Assembly: GCF_023612255.1 (NCBI RefSeq)
Contig: NZ_CP063231.1
Span: 3,268,001 to 3,332,000 of the forward strand
Direction of reading: 5' to 3'
DNA: 64,000 nt
From: Luteibacter flocculans
Lineage (GTDB): Bacteria; Pseudomonadota; Gammaproteobacteria; Xanthomonadales; Rhodanobacteraceae
Shown here: positions 27,877 through 35,786 of the stretch, in pieces
Position numbering within the stretch: the first letter of the stretch is position 1
Layout of the letters: each line of letters starts with the position of its first letter
Translations under genes and position numbers: made by a program
The notes under the pieces: generated by a model
Told to the model about the DNA's origin: nothing
What the model saw: only the letters and a program-made list of their open reading frames with translations
Databases searched by the model: none

Positions 27877-30771
27877 ATGACTATCGCTCCATCCCAAAGC
27901 CCGACTCTTCAGGCGCCCGGTCGCGGCGAGGTCGAGCCGTTGCAGGCTGCCGTCGAGCGGCTGCTGCGCGCGGGCGATGCGGAGGCGGTCAGAACGGAGT
28001 GCGAGGCCTTCGTCCGATGCCTGTCGTCGGATGCCGGCATCGTCTGGCGCACCGATGGGATTTCCCCGGTGGACAAGGCCCGAGTATTCGAGCTGGCCGT
28101 CGATCCGCAGAACGAGCGGATACTCGACGCCGTGGCCAGCGACACCGACCTCGTCACATGGTCCGACATGCTCGGCTGGCTGGGACGCCTGGCGTCTGTG
28201 CGTCTGCGTCAGCTGGCGGAAACCGCCAACCTTTACGAAGCCATATCGCGCCTCGCCCTGGCCGAACGCCTGCAACGCGCGCTCTACGCAATCGCGGAGC
28301 AGGCCGGCGCCGAGCACAACATGAAGGACATGATGAGCGCACTCCACGCCATCGTGGGTAGCCTCATGTATGCCGAGAACTTTTTCATCGTTCTCTACGA
28401 TGCGCAGAATCGCACGGTGCGCTTCCCCTATTTCGTGGACACGGAAGACAAGGACATCCCCGATCCGGAAGGCATCCGGCCCATCGAGGCCATCGAGAAC
28501 ACACTCACCTGGCACGTATTGCAGAGCGGGCGCGCCATGATGGGCGCGAGCACAGAGCTGGAAAAGAATCTGCCGGGTCCGCGCGTTCCCATTGGGCCGC
28601 CGAGCGACGACTGGCTCGGCGTGCCGATGAAGCGCGGTGAGGACGTGGTCGGCGCCCTGGTAGTGCAGAGCTATCGAGCGGATACGCATTTTTCCGAGAA
28701 CGACCGGGACCTGCTGACTTACGTGGCCCAGCACGTGCAAACGGCGCTGGAACGACGTCAGGCGCACGAGGAACTGGAACGCCGCGTCACCACACGCACG
28801 GCGGCGCTGCGCGAAGCGAACCGCGTGTTGCGGCAGCAAGTGCTGCAGCGCCAGCGTGGCGAGCGCCTTCAGGCGGCGCTGTTCCGCATCGCGGAACTGG
28901 CGAACACGTCGGACAGCATCGAGAATTTCTACGCCGCCGTGCACCGGGTCATCGGCGGCCTGCTATACGCGCGCAATTTCTACATTGCCCTGCTTTCGGA
29001 AGACCAGAACAAGCTGACCTTTCCTTATTCGGTCGATGAACTCGACGGCGTGCGCGAGCCGCGCGAGTTGGGTCGTGGCCTCACCGAGTACGTACTGCGC
29101 AACGGCAAGGCCTTGCTCGCCGACCGCGAAGAGATCGACCGACTCAACCGTGACCAGGTGCTCACCGCGAGTGGTTCGCGATCCCTGCACTGGCTCGGTG
29201 TGCCGCTCATCTGGAACGAGAAGTCGATGGGTGTGCTGGCCGTGCAGAGCTACACGCCGGAACATACCTACAGCGCTCGCGACCAGGAGCTGCTGACCTT
29301 CGTCAGCTACCACATCGCGAACGCATTGCAGCGCAAGTACACCACCGAGTCGTTGAAACAGGCGTACGCCAGCCTCGAACGCCGCGTCACCGAACGCACA
29401 CGCGCCCTGGCGCTGGCCAACCGCGACCTGCGCGAGCAGATCGCCGAACGCGAGCGCGTCGAACGCCGGCTCAAGTACGAAACACTGCACGACTCGCTCA
29501 CCGGCCTGCCCAATCGCACGTTGCTGTTGCAACGCCTGGAACAGGCGTTGAACCACTATCGCGAAAATCCGGCAGAGCTCTTCGCGGTGCTGTTCATCGA
29601 TCTAGACCGATTCAAGGTCATCAACGATTCGGTCGGCCACCTCGTGGGCGACGACCTCCTCTTCCAGGTCGGCGGGCGCATTCGCGCGTGCTTGAAGACG
29701 CGTGACGTGGTGGCCCGCCTTGGCGGTGACGAATTCGCCGTGCTGGTCGAGGGCATCGTCGATCCGCACGCCGCGACGCATATCGCCGAACGCATCATCG
29801 CTCAGTTGCAGACGCCATTCCGCCTGGGTGCAAAGGAAATCTTCACCTCCGCATCGATCGGCATCGCCCTGCCCACCTCCGAATACACGCGTCCCGAGGA
29901 GCTGCTTCGCGACGCCGATTCGGCGATGTATCGCGCCAAGGACGAAGGCCGCCACCGCGCGGCCGTCTTCGACGACCGCCTTCGACGTGAAGCGCTTTCC
30001 TTGCTGGAGTTGGAAGGCGACCTGCGACGCGCCCTCACGCGTAACGAATTCGTACCTTTCTTCCAGCCGATCGTGGACCTCGAACAACTCCGCGTCGTTG
30101 GCTACGAGGCGCTGCTGCGCTGGCGTCATCCGGAGCGCGGCATCCTGCCGCCGGGCGATTTTCTCGCCGTGGCGGAAGACACCGGATGTTCGGAAGCCAT
30201 CGATTGGCAGATCTTCGAGCAGGTGGCACGTCAGGCACGCGCGCTCGTGGGCGACGAAGGTTTCATCAGCATCAACGTCTCGGGCAGCCACTTCCGCTCG
30301 CCGGATCTCGACCAACGGCTGCTCGACCTGCTGGCCCAGCACAACGTGCCAGCACGCTCCATACGCGTCGAGGTGACCGAGCGCGCGCTGCTCGAGAATC
30401 CCGCGCAAGTGAAAAGGATTCTGGAAAATCTCCGCGATCACGGCGTAGGTATCGCGCTGGACGACTTCGGCACCGGTTACTCGTCGCTCAGTTACCTGCA
30501 CCAGTATCCGATCGAGACCTTGAAGATCGATCGATCGTTCGTCGTCGAGCTACCCGTGGAGGACAGCGAGGCGCACAGCACCGCCGTAGTGCGGGCCATC
30601 CAGGCGCTGGCCGATTCGCTGCGCATGCAGGTGATCGCCGAAGGCATCGAGACCGAAGCACAGATGCGCGTGCTGCGCCGTATCGGCTGTCGTTTCGGAC
30701 AGGGTTTCCTGTTCGCCCAGCCAGCGCCCGCAAGCAAATGGCTGGGCTCGCCGCTGTCCCTTCACGCCTGA
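27877..30771 (+). CDS. GAF-GAF-GGDEF-EAL cyclic-di-GMP signalling protein
   Basis: A 964-residue cytoplasmic protein. Two GAF domains (about 130-295 and 325-490) each end in a helical linker with RRVTxRTxALxxAN, duplicated almost word for word (residues ~300 and ~500). Then come a GGDEF domain (about 540-705; RLGGDEFAVL, intact) and an EAL domain (about 715-955; YEALLRWRHPERG, DDFGTGYSSLSYL and LKIDRSFV, intact). Both enzymatic signatures are complete, so it could synthesise and degrade cyclic-di-GMP. The inhibitory I-site RxxD five residues before GGDEF is absent (KTRD instead). No transmembrane segment; it senses a cytosolic ligand through GAF. Confidence 0.9.
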   Translation: MTIAPSQSPTLQAPGRGEVEPLQAAVERLLRAGDAEAVRTECEAFVRCLSSDAGIVWRTDGISPVDKARVFELAVDPQNERILDAVASDTDLVTWSDMLGWLGRLASVRLRQLAETANLYEAISRLALAERLQRALYAIAEQAGAEHNMKDMMSALHAIVGSLMYAENFFIVLYDAQNRTVRFPYFVDTEDKDIPDPEGIRPIEAIENTLTWHVLQSGRAMMGASTELEKNLPGPRVPIGPPSDDWLGVPMKRGEDVVGALVVQSYRADTHFSENDRDLLTYVAQHVQTALERRQAHEELERRVTTRTAALREANRVLRQQVLQRQRGERLQAALFRIAELANTSDSIENFYAAVHRVIGGLLYARNFYIALLSEDQNKLTFPYSVDELDGVREPRELGRGLTEYVLRNGKALLADREEIDRLNRDQVLTASGSRSLHWLGVPLIWNEKSMGVLAVQSYTPEHTYSARDQELLTFVSYHIANALQRKYTTESLKQAYASLERRVTERTRALALANRDLREQIAERERVERRLKYETLHDSLTGLPNRTLLLQRLEQALNHYRENPAELFAVLFIDLDRFKVINDSVGHLVGDDLLFQVGGRIRACLKTRDVVARLGGDEFAVLVEGIVDPHAATHIAERIIAQLQTPFRLGAKEIFTSASIGIALPTSEYTRPEELLRDADSAMYRAKDEGRHRAAVFDDRLRREALSLLELEGDLRRALTRNEFVPFFQPIVDLEQLRVVGYEALLRWRHPERGILPPGDFLAVAEDTGCSEAIDWQIFEQVARQARALVGDEGFISINVSGSHFRSPDLDQRLLDLLAQHNVPARSIRVEVTERALLENPAQVKRILENLRDHGVGIALDDFGTGYSSLSYLHQYPIETLKIDRSFVVELPVEDSEAHSTAVVRAIQALADSLRMQVIAEGIETEAQMRVLRRIGCRFGQGFLFAQPAPASKWLGSPLSLHA

Positions 30772-30811
30772 TCGCCGCGCCAGGGCCTGACGCGGCAATC
30801 TTCTTAGATCA

Positions 30812-31735
30812 CTATTGCAACGTCGACGGTGATGGCGGCGTCTCGACCTGGGTAAGCAGCCGTTCCGCATCCACGCGGTCGAACACGTAACGCGTGGCGC
30901 AGAATTCGCAGATCACCTCGATCTCGCCACCACGATCGACCAGCGTCGCTTCTACTTCGTCGCGACCGAGCGCGCGCAGCATCCCTTCGACCCGCTCCTG
31001 GGAACAGGTGCAACCGAATGCCAGGGGCTTCGGATCGTAGAGGCGCACCGTCTCCTCGTGATAAAGCCGGTAGAGCAGCTCCTCCGGCCGGGTGGCGAGC
31101 ATCTCGCTGGCGCTCAGGGTTGCCGTGAGGTGGCCGACCCGCGCCCACGCATCGTCATCGTCATCGTCGGCGGCGCTGTGACCACCCTCGCCGGGTATCG
31201 GCTGCAGCATGAGGCCAACGGCATGCTTGCCGTCCGCCGCCAGCAGGATGCGCGCAGGCAACTGCTCGGAACGCTCGAAGTAGTTCTCCAGCGCTTCACC
31301 GATCGAGGCGTTCTCGTCCAACTCCACCACACCCTGGTAGCGCCCACGCTCGGCGTGACCGATGGTGATGGCCAGCATGGCCTCCGGAAGCCGCCCGAGA
31401 TCTACGCTCGCCGGCAACGCCTGTGCGTCATAGCGCGCAAGACCACGCAGGCGCCCCTTGTCGGTGCATTCGGTAAACAGCAGATGCAGCGGACCCTGGC
31501 TCTTGAATTCCAGCGACAAGGACCCCTCGAACTTGATGTTGCCCGTGAGCAAGGCGCTCGCGGCCACCGCCTGTCCGAGCGTGTCGCGCAAGCCGGACGG
31601 GTAATCGGCGCGAGAGGCAATTTCGTGCCAGCTCGCACCGAGGCGCACGAGAACGCCGCGCACGCCAGCCTTCTCCAGCATGAAGCGATGGAGCACGTCC
31701 TCGGACGCAAGGGTATCGACGATCGAATCAGTCAC
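30812..31735 (-). CDS. hslO: Redox-regulated chaperone Hsp33
   Basis: A 307-residue holdase chaperone activated by oxidation. The C-terminal zinc centre is intact: FGCTCSQ supplies C-x-C and ICEFCATRY supplies C-x-x-C about 30 residues later. The start is a GTG at 31735, chosen because a perfect AGGAGG lies five bases upstream and because the protein then begins as is usual; the frame continues to 31822 but that extension overlaps the promoter region of the divergent mtgA. An acidic DDDDDDD run occurs in the linker. Oxidative stress unfolds the linker and exposes substrate sites. Confidence 0.95.
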   Translation of the reverse strand: MTDSIVDTLASEDVLHRFMLEKAGVRGVLVRLGASWHEIASRADYPSGLRDTLGQAVAASALLTGNIKFEGSLSLEFKSQGPLHLLFTECTDKGRLRGLARYDAQALPASVDLGRLPEAMLAITIGHAERGRYQGVVELDENASIGEALENYFERSEQLPARILLAADGKHAVGLMLQPIPGEGGHSAADDDDDDAWARVGHLTATLSASEMLATRPEELLYRLYHEETVRLYDPKPLAFGCTCSQERVEGMLRALGRDEVEATLVDRGGEIEVICEFCATRYVFDRVDAERLLTQVETPPSPSTLQ

Positions 31736-31740
31736 GGCGG

Positions 31741-31746
31741 CCTCCT
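31741..31746 (-). promoter_or_regulatory. Ribosome binding site deciding the hslO GTG start
   Basis: On the minus strand this reads AGGAGG, the complete Shine-Dalgarno core, five bases before GTG at 31735. It is the main reason for placing the hslO start there. Confidence 0.8.
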
Positions 31747-31831
31747 GGTAATCCGACGAAAAATGGGGGCGCGCGGGGGCACCGACAAGTCCACGCCCGT
31801 ATACTGCGCCATCCTTCGTCATCGCGCCGCC

Positions 31832-32572
31832 ATGAGTCCGACGCCTCGCTCACCTCTACGCCGGATCGCCCGCCTGCTCGGCCTTGTCGTCGTCGCCTGG
31901 CTGGCGCTCTCGTGCGCCATCGTGATGGTGCTGCGCTTCGTACCGCCCTGGACCAGCGCCACGATGATGGAGCGCCGCCTGGAAGCGCTGACGAGCGGCG
32001 AGAAGGATTTCACGCTTCGCCACCGGTGGGTGCCTTGGGATCGGATTTCGCCGCAGGTGGGCATTGCGATGGTCGCGGCCGAGGACCAGAAATTTCCGTT
32101 CCATCACGGATTCGACGTCGATGCTATCCAGGACGCCATCGATGCGGCGGACGAAGGCAAGCGCCTGCGCGGCGCGAGCACGATCAGCCAGCAGGTGGCC
32201 AAGAACCTGTTCCTCTGGAACGGTCGCAGCTTCGTGCGCAAGGGCCTGGAAGCGTACTTCACCGTGCTGATCGAGGCGCTGTGGCCGAAGCAGCGCATTC
32301 TCGAGGTCTACGTGAACATCGCGGAGTTCGGCGACGGCGTTTACGGTGTCGGCGCAGCGAGCGACGTCTTCTTCCACACCACGCCCGATCGCCTCGGCGT
32401 CACCCAGGCGGCACGCTTGGCCGCCGTACTGCCGAACCCGCAGCGTTTCCGCGTCGATGCCCCCAGCGCCTACGTCCAGCGCCGTACCGCGTGGATCACG
32501 CAGCAGATCGGCCAGCTCGGCGGGCCCGCCTATCTCACCCGTCCTGCGCCCGTGTCCGGCCGCACTCGCTGA
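31832..32572 (+). CDS. mtgA: Monofunctional peptidoglycan glycosyltransferase
   Basis: A 246-residue GT51 enzyme that polymerises lipid II into glycan strands. One N-terminal membrane anchor (LLGLVVVAWLALSCAIVMVLRF) is followed by the conserved boxes: VAAEDQKFPFHHGFD (catalytic Glu), RGASTISQQVAKNLFLW, RKGLEAYFTVLIEALWPKQRILEVYVN, and AARLAAVLPNP. No transpeptidase domain follows, which defines MtgA. It is divergent from hslO and eight bases upstream of a glycosyltransferase gene. Confidence 0.95.
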   Translation: MSPTPRSPLRRIARLLGLVVVAWLALSCAIVMVLRFVPPWTSATMMERRLEALTSGEKDFTLRHRWVPWDRISPQVGIAMVAAEDQKFPFHHGFDVDAIQDAIDAADEGKRLRGASTISQQVAKNLFLWNGRSFVRKGLEAYFTVLIEALWPKQRILEVYVNIAEFGDGVYGVGAASDVFFHTTPDRLGVTQAARLAAVLPNPQRFRVDAPSAYVQRRTAWITQQIGQLGGPAYLTRPAPVSGRTR

Positions 32573-32580
32573 GAACCGCC

Positions 32581-33525
32581 ATGCCCTTCTCCTTCGCCGT
32601 CATCGTTCCCGCCTATAACGAAGCGGAAGTGCTCGCCGATTTCCATGCCCGGCTCGGCGCCGTGCTCGACGGGATCGACGCCGTCTCACAGATCATCTAC
32701 GTGGACGACGGCAGCGGCGACGACACATGGCAACGGCTGCGCAGCCTCGCCGACGCCGATCCGCGCGTGCAGGCGCTGCGCCTTTCGCGCAATTTCGGCA
32801 AGGAGGCGGCCATGACGGCCGGCTTCGACGAAGTGGACGCCGATGCGGTGGTCATCATCGACGCGGACCTGCAAGACCCGCCCGAACTCATTCCGGAACT
32901 CATCGCCCGGTGGCAGGACGGCAACGACGTCGTCTACGCCACCCGCGGCGAGCGCGATGGCGAAACCCGCACCAAGCGTTTCACCTCGGCCGCCTTCTAC
33001 CGTGTCATGGAGCGCCTGTCGGACACGCCGCTCCCGCGCGACACGGGCGACTTCCGGCTGCTTTCGCGCCGCGCGGTGGAGGCATTGCGCGAACTCCGCG
33101 AACGCCAGCGTTTCATGAAAGGCCTGTTCGCCTGGATCGGCTATCGGCAGACATCGGTCGTCTACCACCGCGATGCCCGCCATGCGGGCCGCACGAAATG
33201 GAATTACTGGCGGCTGACGAATCTTGCGGTCGAAGGCATCACCTCGTTCTCGACCGCGCCGCTGCGGGTAGCGACATGGCTCGGCGTCTCCGCCGCCGGC
33301 CTCGCCTTTCTGTACGGCTTGTGGGTGCTGCTGAAGGCGCTGATCTGGGGCGATCCGGTGCGCGGCTACCCCACCCTCATGGTGGTGATCCTGTTCCTGG
33401 GCGGGGCGCAGTTGCTTGCGCTCGGGGTCATCGGCGAATACGTGGGTCGCACCTATTCGGAAGCGAAGCGACGCCCGCTCTATTACGTGGAATCGCGCCA
33501 CGGCGGTCGGCCGCCTTTCACCTGA
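32581..33525 (+). CDS. Polyprenyl-phosphate glycosyltransferase (GtrB/ArnC/DPM-like GT2)
   Basis: A 314-residue GT-A glycosyltransferase with two C-terminal transmembrane helices (about 235-290: WLGVSAAGLAFLYGLWVLLKAL; LMVVILFLGGAQLLALGVIGEYV). Motifs are VIVPAYNEAEV, YVDDGSGDDTW, LSRNFGKEAAMTAG and the metal-binding DADLQDPPE. This pattern fits enzymes that load a sugar on undecaprenyl phosphate. The sugar donor is unknown. It follows mtgA after eight bases; whether it shares a function with the second GT2 of this type at 57.5 kb is unclear. Confidence 0.85.
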   Translation: MPFSFAVIVPAYNEAEVLADFHARLGAVLDGIDAVSQIIYVDDGSGDDTWQRLRSLADADPRVQALRLSRNFGKEAAMTAGFDEVDADAVVIIDADLQDPPELIPELIARWQDGNDVVYATRGERDGETRTKRFTSAAFYRVMERLSDTPLPRDTGDFRLLSRRAVEALRELRERQRFMKGLFAWIGYRQTSVVYHRDARHAGRTKWNYWRLTNLAVEGITSFSTAPLRVATWLGVSAAGLAFLYGLWVLLKALIWGDPVRGYPTLMVVILFLGGAQLLALGVIGEYVGRTYSEAKRRPLYYVESRHGGRPPFT

Positions 33526-33603
33526 ACGTTACCCAGCGCACCTCGCCTCGGCGGTAAACTCGGCCAAGGCGGCCACCGGCCGCGCCATCACCGGGAGTCG
33601 AGC

Positions 33604-34032
33604 ATGCAGCAGGTCAAGCATCTTCTGGCAGGCAAGGGCAGCGCCGTATACGCCGTGGCGCCCGATGCATCGGTCTACGAGGCCATCCAGCAGATGGCCG
33701 AGAAGAACGTCGGCGCACTGGCGGTCATCAAGGGGGATCAGCTCGTGGGCATCCTTTCCGAGCGCGACTACGCGCGCAAGGTCATCCTCAAGGACCGCTC
33801 CTCCCGCGACACCCTGGTCGGCGACATCATGACGCCGAGCGTCGTGACCGTCGGTCTCGACGTCAGCGTGGACGACTGCATGCGTCTTTGCACCGACGGT
33901 CGCCTGCGCCACCTGCCCGTCCTCGACGACGGGCGCGTGGTGGGCATGGTATCCATCGGCGATCTGGTCAAGGCGACCATCTCCGAGCAGCGGGAAACGA
34001 TCAGCCAGCTCGAGAGCTATATCGTCGGTTAG
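33604..34032 (+). CDS. CBS-domain pair protein
   Basis: A 142-residue protein made of two CBS domains (about 10-60: VYEAIQQMAEKNVGALAVI; about 75-130: DDCMRLCTDGRLRHLPVLDDGRVVGMVSIGDLVKA). Such stand-alone pairs bind adenosine nucleotides such as AMP, ATP or NADH and regulate partners. No effector domain is present. Its TAG stop is formed at the junction with the inserted MITE (see 34033). The C terminus ELESYIVG-like (QLESYIVG) is family-typical, so the insertion did not truncate the protein. Confidence 0.88.
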   Translation: MQQVKHLLAGKGSAVYAVAPDASVYEAIQQMAEKNVGALAVIKGDQLVGILSERDYARKVILKDRSSRDTLVGDIMTPSVVTVGLDVSVDDCMRLCTDGRLRHLPVLDDGRVVGMVSIGDLVKATISEQRETISQLESYIVG

Positions 34033-34320
34033 GGATGCTCTGAATAAGTTCTCGCAAGCGCCATGACGTCAGGAAGGGCTGCCAAGGTGGCTGCGTCGTG
34101 CCGGGAAGGGTGGTTCCCTTGTCAAGCGACGCGGGCGCCTTGGCGGCCCTTCCTGACGTCACCCTATCCTTTTGTTTTTTATGCGTGAGGGCCGAGCCTG
34201 TCTGTCCGCAGCTCTTCGGTGCGCCGGCTCAACAGACGGCCAGTCTGCCTTCGCCGACGCCCCTGTGATCTGCGAACAGACAGGCTCGGTGGCGCTTGCG
34301 AGAACTTGTTCAGAGCATCC
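34033..34320. mobile_element. 288-bp IS5-like MITE with two internal hairpins
   Basis: 31-bp terminal inverted repeats (34033-34063 and 34290-34320) match with one mismatch; the left begins GGATGCTCTGAATAAGTTC. They are flanked by TTAG (34029-34032) and CTAG (34321-34324), consistent with the 4-bp YTAR target of the IS5 subgroup, one base having changed. The ends resemble IS5 (GGA...GAACAAGT). Between them lie hairpin A (34064-34161; outer 24 positions pair with one wobble), a T-rich linker (34162-34191) and hairpin B (34192-34289; outer 20 positions with one mismatch). No ORF is present, so it must depend on a transposase elsewhere. It supplies TAG stops to both convergent flanking genes. 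Confidence 0.85.
34064..34184 (+). terminator. Long hairpin followed by T-run inside the MITE
   Basis: Hairpin A of the MITE (34064-34161) has outer arms TGACGTCAGGAAGGGC / its complement, a second paired block (GCGTCG/CGACGC) and an inner GGGAA/TTCCC loop stem. It is followed by CCTTTTGTTTTTTATG. In the plus direction this could stop transcription coming out of the CBS gene. That role is inferred. Confidence 0.5.
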
Positions 34321-35643
34321 CTAGGCGTCGTCGCGAATCTTCGACTCCGGCGCCAGATCGGGCGAGGTCGCTGCGCGCCGTGCCACCTCGGTGGCCACGG
34401 CGGCCAGCCCCGCGCAGATGAGGCCGATGCCGGCGATTCCGACGCCCGCGGCACGCAGGCCGTTCAAGCCGCTGGTGACGAGCAGGTCGCCGAATCGCCA
34501 CACGGTAGTCTCGATGAAATTCTTGCCCTTGTAACGCGCCTCGCGCGGCATGCGCGTATACAGCGCATCCGAGGCAGGCTTGGCCATGCCATAGGTCAGG
34601 CCACGCGTGCCCACCTGCACAATCGCTATCAAGGGCACGGCCACGCCGAACAGCATCGCGTCCGTGGGTCCGTGTAGCGCCAGCCATCCCAAGAGGCAAA
34701 GGTTCACCAGCGAAGGCAGCACAAGGGCCCACGCGGTGCCCAGACTACGCAGGATCAGCGGCGTGAGCGTGAGTTGCAGCAGCGCGCCGAGCCCGTTGAT
34801 CCAGAGATCGAGGTCCGCATAGAACGCAGTGCGGGCCGCATTGTCCGCGAAGTGGGCCTTGGTGTAATCGGCCATGAGGGCGTAGGCCATCGTGGCGATG
34901 CCGTCGCTCAACAGCATCAGCAAGCCCATGTAGCGCAGGAACGGCTGCGCAAACGCCGCCTTGGCACCCTCGATGATGGAACCGCCCATCGGAGCGCCAT
35001 CGCTGTAATCGTTGCCATGCGCATGACGCGTCGCCGCGAGCAAGGCGCCGAGCGCGAGCAACAAGGTGACCGCCGAGACCACGAGCATGGACGGCACGCC
35101 CAGGCGCACCACGAGCGTGCGGGTGAGCAACGGGCCCACCAGCGCCCCGGCCATGCCGCCAAAGGCGATGAATGGAAACACCAGGCGCGCCTCCACGTTG
35201 GAGAACACATCCGCCATCACGCTCCAGAACAGCGACACCACGAACAGGTTGAACACGCTCACCCAGACGAAGAAGACGTTACCCAGCACCGCCGCTCCGA
35301 TCCGATCCTGCGCAACGAAGGCGGGCACGAAAGCCACCAGGCACACGACGAAGAAAAGGTAACTGCCCAGCAACACCCGCCGACGCGGGAAGTGCGACAC
35401 CAGCCAACCGAACACCGGCGTCAGCGCCAGCATCACGACGAAGACGATGGCGTAGAAGGTTGCGAGCGATGCGGAGCCCGCCGCGCCGACGAGCTGGTCG
35501 CGCACGGGCCGGAGGACGTAATAGGACGTCAGCACCAGGAAGAAGGCGATGACGCAGAGCGCGAGGGTAGTTCCCCGTGCGGCGTGCGGACGAGCGTTCA
35601 CGATAGCCGGCATGTCCGGTGGAGGCGGGGGCAAGCCTAGCAT
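34321..35643 (-). CDS. MFS transporter (NTP/NDP exchange-like family)
   Basis: A 440-residue polytopic membrane protein with about 11-12 hydrophobic helices. The opening LALCVIAFFLVLTSYYVLRPVRDQLV resembles the first helix of the bacterial relatives of ATP/ADP translocases, annotated as MFS proteins in xanthomonads; SHFPRRRVLLGSY is an MFS loop motif. Substrate unknown. The Met at 35643 was chosen; Met at 35613 is an alternative, and the longer frame to 35865 overlaps the divergent hydrolase promoter region. Its stop (TAG on the minus strand) lies at the right-hand junction of the MITE. Confidence 0.72.
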   Translation of the reverse strand: MLGLPPPPPDMPAIVNARPHAARGTTLALCVIAFFLVLTSYYVLRPVRDQLVGAAGSASLATFYAIVFVVMLALTPVFGWLVSHFPRRRVLLGSYLFFVVCLVAFVPAFVAQDRIGAAVLGNVFFVWVSVFNLFVVSLFWSVMADVFSNVEARLVFPFIAFGGMAGALVGPLLTRTLVVRLGVPSMLVVSAVTLLLALGALLAATRHAHGNDYSDGAPMGGSIIEGAKAAFAQPFLRYMGLLMLLSDGIATMAYALMADYTKAHFADNAARTAFYADLDLWINGLGALLQLTLTPLILRSLGTAWALVLPSLVNLCLLGWLALHGPTDAMLFGVAVPLIAIVQVGTRGLTYGMAKPASDALYTRMPREARYKGKNFIETTVWRFGDLLVTSGLNGLRAAGVGIAGIGLICAGLAAVATEVARRAATSPDLAPESKIRDDA

Positions 35644-35786
35644 GAGCGCCTTTCGTTCAGGGTCGTCAAGAAGCTTCCGTTGTCGCGGACGAGGAAGTAA
35701 AAGACAATGCCTTGGACCATGCCCGGGGCGTCCCGGCATACCTGAATCCGCGGCGTGCCCCCACGCCTCGATCGCGCGAGATAAGC

